A stretch of DNA of 64,000 nt, taken from contig DATJXN010000145.1 in the NCBI GenBank assembly GCA_035500095.1, positions 1 to 64,000 on the forward strand. The letters run 5' to 3'. The stretch is from Candidatus Binataceae bacterium (lineage in GTDB: Bacteria > Desulfobacterota > Binatia > Binatales > Binataceae). The position numbers and the translations under genes were made by a program. Below are positions 35,828-45,727 of this stretch, one piece after another. Numbering within the stretch: the stretch's first letter is position 1; every line of letters starts with the position of its first letter. The notes under the pieces are model-generated. The model did no database searches and was not told where the DNA came from. It worked only from the letters and a program-made list of their open reading frames with translations.

Positions 35828-36889
35828 TTGAAAAAACCGATACGCAGTCTTGCTGCCCACGTAATCGCATCGTCGGCGCTGCTCGCCGGCGCCGTTATGG
35901 TTCTCCTGGCCACGGCGCGAATCTCCAACGCCGCGCTCCGCGTGACCGGCGCCGGCGCGACTTTTCCCTACCCGATTTATTCGAAATGGTTCGACGAGTA
36001 TCACAAGCTGCATCCGGACATCGAGGTCAACTACCAGTCGATCGGATCGGGCGGCGGAATCAGGCAGGTAACCGATGGCACGGTGGACTTCGGCGCGACC
36101 GACGGGCCGATGACCGACGAGCAGATCAAGGCCTACAAGGACAAGCATCACTTCGGCATCCTGCATTTTCCGACCGTGATCGGCGCTGTCGTTCCTGCCT
36201 ACAACGTCGCCGGCATCAAGGAACCGCTCAAGTTTACCCCCGAGACGCTGGCCGGAATTTTCCTGGGCAGGATCACGAAGTGGAATGACCCGGAGCTGGC
36301 CAAGATCAACCCCGGCGTCAGCCTTCCCGACTCCGGCATCGTGGTCGCGCACCGTGCCGACGGCAGCGGCACGACCTACGTGTGGACCGATTACCTGAGC
36401 AAGGTCAGTGGCGATTGGGGCAAGAGCGTAGGCAAGGGCACCGCCGTCAAGTGGCCGGTGGGGCTCGGCGGCAAGGGTAATGAAGGGGTTGCGGCGGTTA
36501 TCAAGAACACGCCGAACTCGATCGGCTACGTGGAACTTATCTATGCGCTGAGAAGCGACATGCCCTTCGGCGAAGTGCGCAACGCCGCGGGCAAGTTCAT
36601 GAAGGGCTCGCTCGCCGGCGCGAGCGCCGCGGCGGCGGGCGTCGCAATGCCCGACGACTTCAGGGTATCGATAACCAATTCGGCCGCGCCCGACGCCTAT
36701 CCGATCGCGAGCTTCACCTGGCTGCTCATTCCCGAAAAGATTTCCGACCCGGCCAAGAAGACGGCCATCACGCAGCTGTTGACCTGGGTGCTGACCGACG
36801 GCCAGAGTATGAGCTCAAAGCTGTCCTATGCGCCGCTGCCCAAGAGCGTGGTGGACAAGGAGCTAAATAGCATATCGCTTATTCAGTAG
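35828..36889 (+). CDS. pstS: Phosphate ABC transporter substrate-binding protein
   Basis: A 353-residue periplasmic phosphate-binding protein. The signal peptide (about 1-36, cut after SNA) precedes GAGATFPYPIYSKWFDEY, the classical PstS start. Phosphate ligands lie in TGAGATFPYP, SIGSGGGI, DFGATDGPM and HRADGSGTTYVWTDYL (residues about 175-190). Translation begins at TTG (35828) with AAGGGA upstream, the only start that retains the signal peptide. PstCAB and PhoU are not in the window, so this is an isolated copy. No clear Pho box was seen upstream. Confidence 0.94.
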   Translation: MKKPIRSLAAHVIASSALLAGAVMVLLATARISNAALRVTGAGATFPYPIYSKWFDEYHKLHPDIEVNYQSIGSGGGIRQVTDGTVDFGATDGPMTDEQIKAYKDKHHFGILHFPTVIGAVVPAYNVAGIKEPLKFTPETLAGIFLGRITKWNDPELAKINPGVSLPDSGIVVAHRADGSGTTYVWTDYLSKVSGDWGKSVGKGTAVKWPVGLGGKGNEGVAAVIKNTPNSIGYVELIYALRSDMPFGEVRNAAGKFMKGSLAGASAAAAGVAMPDDFRVSITNSAAPDAYPIASFTWLLIPEKISDPAKKTAITQLLTWVLTDGQSMSSKLSYAPLPKSVVDKELNSISLIQ

Positions 36890-36918
36890 GCGGCGCGCTG
36901 CGACCGCGTTTTCCAGGA

Positions 36919-37353
36919 GTGCCACCGGTATCGCGCCGCGTCGCAGGGGCTCTTGCGCTCGCCGTCGCCGCGGCGCTGGTCGTCGCCGGATGCTCGATGC
37001 TGCAGGAAACTCCGCAGCAGCGCGCCCAGCGGATCGAACCGATGCTTGCGGCGGCCGGGTTCCACATGCTGGCCGCCGACACGCCCGAGCGAGTCGCCGA
37101 AACCCAGCGGCTGACGCCGCTCAAGGTTCGCTATTACCTCGACAACGGCAAGCCGCGCTACTGGTTCAACGATCCGGTGAGCTGCCACTGCGTCTATGTC
37201 GGCGGCGAGAAGAACTACCAGCAGTACGAGCGGATAAGGCTGAGCCAGCAGGCCGCGCAGCAGGAGGAAGCGGCGGCACGGATGAATGAAGACGCGGTCG
37301 AGCAGGAGCAGATGAACATGATGCTGTGGCCGGGACCGTTCATCATGTATTGA
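36919..37353 (+). CDS. Hypothetical lipoprotein
   Basis: A 144-residue lipoprotein (lipobox VVAGC, C25) following pstS by 29 bases. Residues 30-90 form a small domain (PMLAAAGFHMLAADTPERVA, TPLKVRYYLDNGKPRYWFND), and a VSCHCVYVG motif follows. The C-terminal part (about 105-130) is a Gln/Glu/Ala helix, ending in a Met/Pro-rich tail. I do not recognise the family. The start is a GTG that overlaps an AGGAG sequence too closely to be its ribosome-binding site, so the exact start is uncertain. Confidence 0.72.
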   Translation: MPPVSRRVAGALALAVAAALVVAGCSMLQETPQQRAQRIEPMLAAAGFHMLAADTPERVAETQRLTPLKVRYYLDNGKPRYWFNDPVSCHCVYVGGEKNYQQYERIRLSQQAAQQEEAAARMNEDAVEQEQMNMMLWPGPFIMY

Positions 37354-37386
37354 TCGCGCCGCGCGGGCTCGCCCGCCCGGCGGCGC

Positions 37387-38751
37387 TCAGCGCCCTTCGA
37401 GCGACTGGCCGGCGGCCCGTTCCAGTCCCGCCTTCGCCACCGCGAACGCGTACAGCGTGTTGACGTAGCCGGCCTTGTCCTGGATGAAGTCGCGCTCGGC
37501 GTCGGTCAGCTCGATGATGTTGCCGAGACCGGCGGCGTAGCGCTTGCGGGCGAGCGTGAGTTCGACGCGCGAAGCGTCGAGCGTGACCAGCGCTTCCTGG
37601 ATCTCCTGATGCGCGTTCTGCCAGTCGAGGAACGCGGTTTTGACCTCGAGCAGGATGCGCTGGCGCAAATCGGCGATCGAATGTTCGATCGCGTCGCGTC
37701 TGAGCCGCGCCTCCTCCATCTGATGCGTCGTCAGCAAACCGTTGAAGATCGGCCAGCTAATCACCAGTCCGATGTTGTAGTTGTTGACCGCCGGGAGCCC
37801 GGTCCCGACCGCATTATAGCTCGCCGCCGCGTTCACCGTCGGGAACAGGTCGCTGCGGTATTCGCTGATCCTTGCGCCGGCAGCGCGCGCCTGGTCTTCG
37901 AGCGCCAAGAGGTCGGGACGCAGCTTCATCGCGGCGCCGACGTAAACCTCGGCCGTGCCGACTATCTCAGTGGAGCTGAGCGTCTGCGAGAGCTCGTAGT
38001 CGGGCGCTTCGGCGCCGAGGCCCATCGCATTGTCCAGCGCCGCCTTGGCCGTGAGAACCGCGTTGCGCTCGGCGAGGAGCTGGGTTTCGGCGCGCGCGAA
38101 CTGCGCCTCGGCGGTATAGACGTCGATCTGCGGAGCCAGCGCGGCCGCCGCCCTGACCTTCGCTTCGTGCACCTGTTCCTGGCGCTGGGTGATCGCTTCT
38201 TCGTAAACGGTGACCAGTTGCCGGGCCGCGAGCAGCGCAAAATAGCGCTGCGAGGTTTCAAAAATCAGGTCAAGCTCGGTGAGCTTGAGTTGGGCAGCGG
38301 CGGCGTCTGCTTGCGCGCGGCGCTCGGTTACGAAGCCCCGTACGCGGCCGAAATCGAACAGGTATTGCGAGGCGCCGATCGCGCCCAGATAGTTGTTTTC
38401 GAGCGACCAGGCCTGCGGCTCGCCGGCTGCGCCGTTGTGGCGCGGGATGAAGCCGGGGTTGAGGTAGCCGGCCTCTCCGATGCCGTTCTGGGTCGCGCCG
38501 AGGTAGCTGGCGGCGCCGTAGAGTTGGGGCAGCATCGCTGACTTCGCCTCGCCGACCTGCTCCTCGGCCGCACCCGCCTCTGAGCTCGCGACCATGCGCC
38601 GTGGATGGTTTTCCAGAGTGAAGCCGATAGCCTCGCCCAGCGTGAGACGCTGGCCCGGCGTGGGCATCGAAAGTGCCCACAACGTGGGCGTCGGTGCGAG
38701 GACCAGGCAAGACAGCGCGACGGCGAGGGCGCGCCCAGGCGTGATCAGCAT
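37387..38751 (-). CDS. TolC-family outer-membrane efflux protein
   Basis: A 454-residue outer-membrane factor with a signal peptide (about 1-26). It has the two-fold OEP repeat: LTLGEAIGFTLENHPRRMVA...AKSAMLPQLYGAASYLG in the first half and MKLRPDLLALEDQARAAGAR...RSDLFPTVNAAASYN in the second. Long heptad-bearing helices (VHEAKVRAAAALAPQIDVYTAEAQF-like) build the periplasmic tunnel. It is the third gene of an RND-MFP-OMF operon, 15 bases after the adaptor gene. GGAGGGA precedes the ATG. Confidence 0.92.
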   Translation of the reverse strand: MLITPGRALAVALSCLVLAPTPTLWALSMPTPGQRLTLGEAIGFTLENHPRRMVASSEAGAAEEQVGEAKSAMLPQLYGAASYLGATQNGIGEAGYLNPGFIPRHNGAAGEPQAWSLENNYLGAIGASQYLFDFGRVRGFVTERRAQADAAAAQLKLTELDLIFETSQRYFALLAARQLVTVYEEAITQRQEQVHEAKVRAAAALAPQIDVYTAEAQFARAETQLLAERNAVLTAKAALDNAMGLGAEAPDYELSQTLSSTEIVGTAEVYVGAAMKLRPDLLALEDQARAAGARISEYRSDLFPTVNAAASYNAVGTGLPAVNNYNIGLVISWPIFNGLLTTHQMEEARLRRDAIEHSIADLRQRILLEVKTAFLDWQNAHQEIQEALVTLDASRVELTLARKRYAAGLGNIIELTDAERDFIQDKAGYVNTLYAFAVAKAGLERAAGQSLEGR

Positions 38752-38766
38752 AGTCTTTCCCTCCGC

Positions 38767-39945
38767 TCAGTTGCGGTTTGCTTTGACCAGTTCGGGTTGG
38801 AATCCCAGTTGGTAGTGATTGTCGAGCACCGTGCGCACCTGCTCGCCGCTGCTGAGCGCCGCGGTGAGCGAGCGCACCACTTTCTCGCTGCCGCTAAGCC
38901 CCGAGGTGATCTCCATGTAGATGCCGGTGTTGATCCCGATGGTCACCGGGACCTCCTCGAGCCGGCCGCCGCGCGCGACCAGGACGAAATGGCCGCCGTT
39001 CGGGCTGTCGGCGACGGCGCTGTCAGGCAGCTTGATCGCGTCGCCGTGGCGCTCGAGTTCGAGCGTGGCGTTGGCATACATGCCGGGGTAGATTTCTCGT
39101 CGCGAGTTGTCGAGGTCGATCTCGGTGAGCATCGTGCGCGTGGAGAAGTCCAGCGAATGGGCGAAGCGTGCGACGCTGGCCATGTAGGTGTGTCCGGGCA
39201 GCTCGCGAAACTCAAGCCGCACCGGCATCCCCACCCGCACGTAGCCGACCGCATCCTGCGGAACGTAAACGTACACCCGCAGCTTCGAGATGTCGGCCAC
39301 GCTCACCACCGGCGCCGCGCTCCCGCCCGCGTTCGCCGTGCCTTCCATCGGCGCCGTTGCGCTGTCCTGGCCGCCGGCCCTGATTAGCGCGCCGGGATCG
39401 ACGAAGCGCTCGGTCACGATCCCGTCGAAGGGCGCCACGATTTGCGTATACGCGACCATCGCCGCAAGCTCATTGTACTCGGCCTGCGCCTGCTGGAACT
39501 TGCTGAAGGCCATATCGACGTCCTGGCGCGCGACGAGCCGCGGATCCTCCTTCCACACCTTGTCGAGCCGATCGTAGGTGAGCCGCTGGATCTCCAGGTT
39601 CGAGCGCGCGCGGTCCAGCCGCTGGCGCAACTCGGGAACCTCGATGTTCGCCAGCACCTCGCCCTTCTTCACCGGGTCGCCCTTGTCGACCTGGATATCC
39701 TTCAAATAACCGGTGACCTTGGCGTAGAGCGCCGACTGGTAGTAGCCGACCGCGTCGCCGGGGAGCGTTATCGAGCGGATCGCTTCGCCGCGCTGCGGTC
39801 TGATGACGACCACCTGCGGCGCTGCCGCGGGAGCTTCGGCGTCCTCATGATGGCATCCGGCGAGCAGCGCGGCCCCGGCAAGCAGGATCGCCGCCGTGGT
39901 CGTCATCGCACGTGATCGATTCATCGTGACCCACCGCCTCCTCAT
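38767..39945 (-). CDS. RND efflux periplasmic adaptor (membrane fusion protein)
   Basis: A 392-residue adaptor with lipobox LLAGC (C31). Barrel-sandwich halves are at GYLKDIQVDKGDPVKKGEVLANIEVPE (about 80-105) and YTQIVAPFDGIVTERFVDPGALI (about 165-190), flanking an alpha-hairpin. Beta-barrel and membrane-proximal domains follow (VYVPQDAVGYVRVGMPVRLEF; LPDSAVADSPNGGHFVLV). The ATG at 39945 overlaps the stop of the RND gene as ATGA, so translation is coupled; ATG 39924 is an alternative. It joins the inner-membrane pump to the TolC-like channel. Confidence 0.93.
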   Translation of the reverse strand: MRRRWVTMNRSRAMTTTAAILLAGAALLAGCHHEDAEAPAAAPQVVVIRPQRGEAIRSITLPGDAVGYYQSALYAKVTGYLKDIQVDKGDPVKKGEVLANIEVPELRQRLDRARSNLEIQRLTYDRLDKVWKEDPRLVARQDVDMAFSKFQQAQAEYNELAAMVAYTQIVAPFDGIVTERFVDPGALIRAGGQDSATAPMEGTANAGGSAAPVVSVADISKLRVYVYVPQDAVGYVRVGMPVRLEFRELPGHTYMASVARFAHSLDFSTRTMLTEIDLDNSRREIYPGMYANATLELERHGDAIKLPDSAVADSPNGGHFVLVARGGRLEEVPVTIGINTGIYMEITSGLSGSEKVVRSLTAALSSGEQVRTVLDNHYQLGFQPELVKANRN

Positions 39946-42900
39946 CGCGCCGCCTCCTTCGCGGCGCGCCGCGAATAGAAGGCCTCATAGACCGAGGGCA
40001 CGAGGATCAGGGTGAACACGGTCGAAACCGCCAGCCCGCCGACCGCCGCACGCGCCAGCGGCGCCGACGCCTCGGACCCGGCGCCCAGCTCGAGCGCGAG
40101 CGGCATCAGCCCTACGATGGTCGCGAGCGCGGTCATCAGGATGGGCCGCATGCGGATGCGCGCCGATTCGACCACGGCGCGGCGCAGCGGATGGCCTTCG
40201 CGGCGGCGCTGGTTGGCGAAATCGACCAGCAGGATCGAATTCGAAACCACGATTCCCACCATCACGATGATGCCCATGAAGGATTCGATGTTGAGCGTGG
40301 TGCCGGTCAGGTACAGCGTCCAGATGACGCCGATCAGGCCCATCGGAACGGCGAACATGATTATCACCGGGTCGAGGAAGGAGCGGAACTGCGCGACCAT
40401 CACCAGGTACAGCAGGATTACCGCCATCGCCAGGCCGAAACCGAAGCTCGAGAACGATTTTTCCATCGAAGCCACCGAGCCGCGCAGTTGGTAGCTCATG
40501 TCCTCCGGCATCTTGATGCGCGTGAGCGCCTTGATCACCGCGCTCTGCGTGCCGCCCAGGTCCTGGGTGCGCGGTGCAACCAGCACGTCGACCACGCGCT
40601 GGATGTTGTAGTGGTCGGCCTCGGCGGGATGGCGTTCGGGGACGATGGTCGCGACGTCGCGCAGGGTCAGCGCGTCGAGACGTGCGCGCGGCGAGGGCGC
40701 GACCGAAACGGGAATATTCAGCAGCGTCTCGAACGATTTGATGTCCTGCTCGAAATATTGCGCGGTGAGGAAGTAGTCATTGCCGGACTTCGGATCGATC
40801 CAGATCGACGGGGCGATCATTTCGTTGGAGGTCAGCGCCGTGATCACGTTTGCCACCACGTCATACTGGTTGAGGCCGAGGCGCGCCGCCTTGACCCGAT
40901 CGACCTTGACCCTCAGCGTCGGATAGTCCGCCTCCTGTGGGATGAAAGTGTCGGCTATCTCCGGCACGCTGCGCAGCGCCTCCTCGACCGCGCGCGCGAC
41001 CGGAAACAGCGCGCGGTACGTCGGCGCGGTGAGCTGCACGTCGATCGGCGCTGCGAGCCCAAAGTTAAGCACGGAATCGATGATGCTGCCGGAGCTGAAG
41101 AAGGTCCGCACCTCGGGCACCGCTTTTGGCAGAAGCTCTTTCAGGCGATGCATGTACACGAAAGTCGAGACCTTGTGCGCGGGGTTGAGCGCCACCATCA
41201 TGAAGCCCGAATCCGGCGCGGCGTTCGAGGAATAGATCGAAGAGAAGCCGGGAGCGAGGCCGAGGTTGGAGACGATGGTTGAAAGCTCGGCGGGCGGGAT
41301 GACCTGGCGCACCGCATTCTCCATCCGCTCGGTCAGCTGCTCGGTGAGTTCGATACGCGTGCCGACGGGCGCGCGGTAGTCGATGATGAACTGGCCAGCG
41401 TCCGTCTGCGGGAAAAGCTCGGTGCCGATCAACGGGTAGATCGAGATGCTCAGCACAAACACCATCGCGACCGCCCCGATCACCAGGAGCTTGTGATTGA
41501 GCGCGCGGTCCAGGATCCGTTCGTAGCGCGCGGCGAACCGCTCGTAAACCCGCATGAACGCGCCGAACGGACCGTGGGTCGCGCCCTCCTCGGCTTCGCG
41601 AGCCGACTCCGCGGTCAGAAAGCGCGCGCAGTAAATCGGGATGACGGTCATCGCCACCAGGTACGACGCGATCATCGACAGCACCACCGTCACCGCCAGC
41701 GCGCTGAACAGGTACTTGGCCACGCCGAACAGGAACATCACCGGGAAGAACACGATGATGGTCGTGATGGTCGACGCCAGCACCGGCAACGCGACTTCTT
41801 CCGCGCCTTCGCGGGCCGCGATTTTCGGCTCCTTGCCCTCGGCCAGATGGCGATTGATGTTTTCCAGCACCACGGTCGAGTCGTCGACCAGGCGCCCGAT
41901 CGCGAGCGCGAAGCCGCCGAGCGTCATGATGTTGATCGTCGCTCCGCCCATCATGAGGCCGAAAGCGCCCGCAAGGATCGACAGCGGGATCGAGAGAAAA
42001 ATCGCGAAGGTCGAGCGGAAGCTGCCGAGGAAGATCAGGATCATCAGCGAGGCCAGCACCGCGCCGGACACGGCCTCGTGTTCGAGCGCGTCGATCGCGT
42101 TAAGAATGTAGGTCGACTGGCTGAAAATCGCCTGCAGCTTCATGCCCTTGGGCATCCCGGTTACTTTCGGCAGCACCTGGTCGATGCCGTTGACGATCGA
42201 GATGGTGTTCGAGCCGCTTTGCTTGAGCACCGGGATGTAAACTGAGCGCTGGCCGTTGATGCGCACGATATTCTGCTGGATCTGGGCGGCGTCCTCGGCG
42301 TGCCCGATGTCGCGCACGTAAACCGGCTCCTGTCCCCGCCCGACCTTGACCGGCACGTCGTTGATGTTGGCCGGGTTGTCGATCATCGAGTTGGTGTAAA
42401 CGAAGTAATCCTCGGTGCCGATCTTGGCGTCGCCCGCCGGGATGATCAGGTTGGCGCGGTTGAGCGCGTGCACCACGTCCATCGGGGTCAGCCCGCGCGC
42501 CTGCAGCGAGTCGCGGTCAAGATAGACCATGATCTGGCGATACTTGCCGCCGAACGGCGGCGGTACCGAGGCGCCCTCGACCGTGGCGAGAAAGTTGCGG
42601 ATGTTGTACTGGGCCTGGTCGCGCAGCTCGGCTTCGCTGAAGCCCTTGCCCGAGACCGTCACCAGCACCACGGGCAACGACGACGCGCCCGAGGGCAACA
42701 CCAGGGGCGGCAAGGTGCCCGGCGGCAGATGGCGCAGATCGGCCATCGCGAGGTCGCCCAGACCCGCCGCCGCCGCGCCCAGGTTCACCCCGGTGTGGAA
42801 GAAGACCTTGATGATGCTGACGCCGGGCAGCGAGCGCGACTCGATATGTTCGATCTCGCTGCCGAGGGTGAAAAAGCGCTCGAAACGGGTCGTGATGTCC

Positions 42901-43076
42901 CGTTCCATCTCCTGCGGCGGCATGCCGGGATAAAACGTGGCGACGACGACCGCCGGAATATGGAGCGGCGGAAATACGTCCACCGGCATCCGGGCGAACG
43001 CGTTCAAACCGAGAATGGTAATGATCAGCGCGCCCACGATTATCGTGTGGGGATTGCGCAGCGAGAAGGATGGCAT
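39942..43076 (-). CDS. RND efflux transporter permease
   Basis: A 1044-residue inner-membrane pump with the AcrB-like layout: TM1, a large periplasmic loop, TM2-6, TM7, a second loop and TM8-12. TM4 carries GRLVDDSTVVLENINRH, where adjacent Asp residues form the proton relay. Porter-domain and TM segments include LASLMILIFLGSFRST and MGLIGVIWTLYLTG. The divergent periplasmic loops suggest small-molecule (HAE-1-like) rather than metal export, but substrate is not predictable. First gene of the three-gene efflux operon; a GAGG site precedes the ATG. Confidence 0.94.
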   Translation of the reverse strand: MPSFSLRNPHTIIVGALIITILGLNAFARMPVDVFPPLHIPAVVVATFYPGMPPQEMERDITTRFERFFTLGSEIEHIESRSLPGVSIIKVFFHTGVNLGAAAAGLGDLAMADLRHLPPGTLPPLVLPSGASSLPVVLVTVSGKGFSEAELRDQAQYNIRNFLATVEGASVPPPFGGKYRQIMVYLDRDSLQARGLTPMDVVHALNRANLIIPAGDAKIGTEDYFVYTNSMIDNPANINDVPVKVGRGQEPVYVRDIGHAEDAAQIQQNIVRINGQRSVYIPVLKQSGSNTISIVNGIDQVLPKVTGMPKGMKLQAIFSQSTYILNAIDALEHEAVSGAVLASLMILIFLGSFRSTFAIFLSIPLSILAGAFGLMMGGATINIMTLGGFALAIGRLVDDSTVVLENINRHLAEGKEPKIAAREGAEEVALPVLASTITTIIVFFPVMFLFGVAKYLFSALAVTVVLSMIASYLVAMTVIPIYCARFLTAESAREAEEGATHGPFGAFMRVYERFAARYERILDRALNHKLLVIGAVAMVFVLSISIYPLIGTELFPQTDAGQFIIDYRAPVGTRIELTEQLTERMENAVRQVIPPAELSTIVSNLGLAPGFSSIYSSNAAPDSGFMMVALNPAHKVSTFVYMHRLKELLPKAVPEVRTFFSSGSIIDSVLNFGLAAPIDVQLTAPTYRALFPVARAVEEALRSVPEIADTFIPQEADYPTLRVKVDRVKAARLGLNQYDVVANVITALTSNEMIAPSIWIDPKSGNDYFLTAQYFEQDIKSFETLLNIPVSVAPSPRARLDALTLRDVATIVPERHPAEADHYNIQRVVDVLVAPRTQDLGGTQSAVIKALTRIKMPEDMSYQLRGSVASMEKSFSSFGFGLAMAVILLYLVMVAQFRSFLDPVIIMFAVPMGLIGVIWTLYLTGTTLNIESFMGIIVMVGIVVSNSILLVDFANQRRREGHPLRRAVVESARIRMRPILMTALATIVGLMPLALELGAGSEASAPLARAAVGGLAVSTVFTLILVPSVYEAFYSRRAAKEAAR

Positions 43077-43172
43077 CGCACAACCTCAGCCGGCCTGGGC
43101 GTCCTCGCGTCGCGCGCGCGAGGGCCGCGGTCTATCTCATGCCGCGGCGGACCTGAGCCGGCGCGGCGCGAA

Positions 43173-43559
43173 TCAGACGCGCAAGAATACGGTGTGGCTG
43201 AACGGATCTCCGCCGTCCGCATCGGTCGGAGCGATTCGGAGACGCCGTAACCTGGGTGTTTGCGAAGGGGCGGTCGCCGCGCGCGGAAAAAGCTTTGGCA
43301 GCGCCGCCACGAGAGCCGGTACGGCGAGGTTGTCCGGTGCCGGCGCGCGCCCGGAATGGTCGATTTGAGCTTCCACCGCGCGCCCGATCCGCTCGACGAG
43401 CGTGTGATGCGAGGCGCGCAGCCCCGTGTGCTCGGCGCCGCACGCCGGTAGGAGTCGATGGTTCAGATGGATCGGCACCACCACCGCCAGGCTGAGCGCG
43501 AGCGCCACCCCCACAAGCCAGAAGACTCGGGCATCGCGGCTGCTGGAGAAACCCGTCAT
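43173..43559 (-). CDS. Hypothetical membrane-anchored protein
   Basis: A 128-residue protein with a single N-terminal transmembrane helix (about 13-30, VFWLVGVALALSLAVVVPI) and a Pro/Arg/Ala-rich periplasmic part. It lies 96 bases upstream of the RND gene on the same strand. No domain is recognised and the ribosome-binding site is poor. It could be a small accessory of the efflux operon or a chance frame in GC-rich DNA. Confidence 0.45.
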   Translation of the reverse strand: MTGFSSSRDARVFWLVGVALALSLAVVVPIHLNHRLLPACGAEHTGLRASHHTLVERIGRAVEAQIDHSGRAPAPDNLAVPALVAALPKLFPRAATAPSQTPRLRRLRIAPTDADGGDPFSHTVFLRV

Positions 43560-43664
43560 CGGGGCGAGATTGTATTAGGCGACTGTCTGTGCGGCAACCG
43601 GCGCGGTTAACATCCGGGTAACGCATCGGCGTTGCACGATGCGCCGTGCTAGGATCGTTGCGTT

Positions 43665-45695
43665 GTGGCCGACAAAGTGATCGTCTTGCGCTCGGCGCGC
43701 AAACAAACCGACGAGTCGACCTTCCGCATCAAGTACGCCGAGCTGCTCAATCCCTCGCAGCTCGCCGCGGTGACCCATCGCGACGGCCCGATCCTGGTGA
43801 TCGCGGGCGCCGGCTCGGGCAAGACGCGAACGCTCATCTACCGCGTCGCCCGGCTTATCGAGAGCGGCGTGCCGCCGGGCGCAATCCTGCTGCTGACCTT
43901 CACCCGGCGCGCGGCGCAGGAGATGCTGCGGCGGGTCGAGTCGCTGGTGGGAGATCGCACGCGCGCGGTCGCCGGCGGCACCTTTCACTCGTTCGCCAAC
44001 CTGACGCTGCGCCAGTTCGGCTCGGCGATCGGGCTTAAGCCCAACTTTACGATTCTCGACCGCTCCGACATGGAAGACGTGGTCAACCTGCTGCGGACGC
44101 GAATGGGCCTCGGCTCGCGCGATCGGCGCTTTCCCAAGAAGGGCACGATCACGGAGGCGATCAGCATGGCGCGCAACAAACGCCGCGAGCTCGGTGAGGA
44201 GATCGAACTCGATTTTCCGCATCTCGCCGAGCATCGCGACGACCTGGTGCGGCTCGCCGCCGCCTACGACGGCTACAAGCGCGAGCGCGGATTACTCGAC
44301 TACGACGATTTGCTCTACCGGTTGGCCGAGCTGCTCGAGCAGCATGAAGGCGTGCGCCGCCGCCTCGGCGACACCTACCGCTATATCATGATCGACGAGT
44401 ACCAGGACACCAACCTTATCCAGGCCGAGCTGGTGCGGCTGCTCGCTTCGACCCATCGCAACGTGATGGCGGTGGGCGACGACGCGCAGTCGATCTATTC
44501 GTTCCGCGGCGCCAACTTCCGCAACATCATGGACTTTCCCCAGATCTTTCCCGGCGCGCGCGTGGTCAAGCTCGAACAGAACTACCGCTCGCTGCAGGGC
44601 ATCCTCGACGTCGCCAACGAGGTGATCTCGCGCGCGGCCGACAAATACACCAAGGTGCTCAGCGCCGAGCGCCGCGGCGAGTTCCGTCCACTCCTGATTC
44701 GCGCGCAGGACGAGCACATGCAATCGCGCTTCGTCGCCGAGCGCGTCCTCGAACTGCGCGAGCAGGGTGTCGAACTGGGCGAAATCGCGGTGCTCTTCCG
44801 CTCCGGCTTTCACTCGTTCGACCTTGAGCTCGAGCTGCAGCGGCGCGACATCCCGTTCATCAAGCGCGGCGGCTTCAAGTTCATCGAGACCGCGCACATA
44901 AAAGACGTGCTCGCGCACCTGCGCGTAGTCCTCAATCCCGCCGACGCCGTCTCGTGGCTGCGCGCGCTGATGCTGGTGCCCGGAGTCGGCCATCGCCGCG
45001 CCGAGCGTCTGATCGAGGAAATCGTCGCCGCACCCGAGCCCGAGCGGGCGCTGATGCGCGCGGCCGAGTCGATAGGATCCGCCGCGCGCCCGACCGGGAG
45101 TGGAGCTGCGGCGGCGGCCGCCGGGCGGCTCGCCGCGCTGCTGGCCGAGTTGCGGCGCGATAGCGGCGCGCGGCCCGCCGACCAGATCGCGCGGACGCTG
45201 GAGTACTACCTGCCGCTGATGCGCGAGAGCTATCCGGACGACTATCCCAAGCGCGAGCGCGACCTCGAACATTTCCAGACCATCACCGAGCGCTATCGCA
45301 GCCTCGAATCGATGCTGGCCGACGTGGCGCTCGAACCCCCTAGCGATTCGCTCGGCGACGTGCTCGCGGTCGAAGAGGACGAGGGCTATCTCACGCTCAG
45401 CACTATTCATTCGGCCAAAGGACTGGAATGGCGGGTCGTTTTTCTGATCTGGGCCGCCGACGGACGCTTTCCCGGGCCGCAGAGTGTCGGCGCGGAGGAA
45501 CTGGAGGAGGAGCGCCGCCTGATGTACGTCGCCGGCACGCGCGCGCGCGACGAACTGTACATCTCGTACCCGATTTACATGTTCGATCGCGCGCTGGGAT
45601 ACACGCTCGGCCGCGTGTCGCGTTTCCTCGAGGACGTTTCGGCGGAATTCCTGCCGACCGCGTCGCTCCAGGAGTCCGATGAAGAGCCGTCCTAA
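43665..45695 (+). CDS. UvrD/Rep/PcrA-family ATP-dependent DNA helicase
   Basis: A 676-residue superfamily 1A 3'-5' helicase. The motifs run in order: Q-motif LLNPSQLAAVTH (27-38), Walker A AGAGSGKTRT (47-56), Ia LLLTFTRRAAQEML, II IDEYQDTN (near 244), III VGDDAQSIYSFRGA, IV LEQNYRS, V TIHSAKGLEW and VI EERRLMYVAGTRARDEL. Slightly shorter than UvrD (about 720) because the C-terminal extension is missing. Likely roles are DNA repair and fork restart. The start is GTG 43665. It is divergent from the small membrane-protein gene. Confidence 0.94.
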   Translation: MADKVIVLRSARKQTDESTFRIKYAELLNPSQLAAVTHRDGPILVIAGAGSGKTRTLIYRVARLIESGVPPGAILLLTFTRRAAQEMLRRVESLVGDRTRAVAGGTFHSFANLTLRQFGSAIGLKPNFTILDRSDMEDVVNLLRTRMGLGSRDRRFPKKGTITEAISMARNKRRELGEEIELDFPHLAEHRDDLVRLAAAYDGYKRERGLLDYDDLLYRLAELLEQHEGVRRRLGDTYRYIMIDEYQDTNLIQAELVRLLASTHRNVMAVGDDAQSIYSFRGANFRNIMDFPQIFPGARVVKLEQNYRSLQGILDVANEVISRAADKYTKVLSAERRGEFRPLLIRAQDEHMQSRFVAERVLELREQGVELGEIAVLFRSGFHSFDLELELQRRDIPFIKRGGFKFIETAHIKDVLAHLRVVLNPADAVSWLRALMLVPGVGHRRAERLIEEIVAAPEPERALMRAAESIGSAARPTGSGAAAAAAGRLAALLAELRRDSGARPADQIARTLEYYLPLMRESYPDDYPKRERDLEHFQTITERYRSLESMLADVALEPPSDSLGDVLAVEEDEGYLTLSTIHSAKGLEWRVVFLIWAADGRFPGPQSVGAEELEEERRLMYVAGTRARDELYISYPIYMFDRALGYTLGRVSRFLEDVSAEFLPTASLQESDEEPS

Positions 45696-45727
45696 TCGCG
45701 GGACGCGCGCCGCGATCGTGCCGCGTC

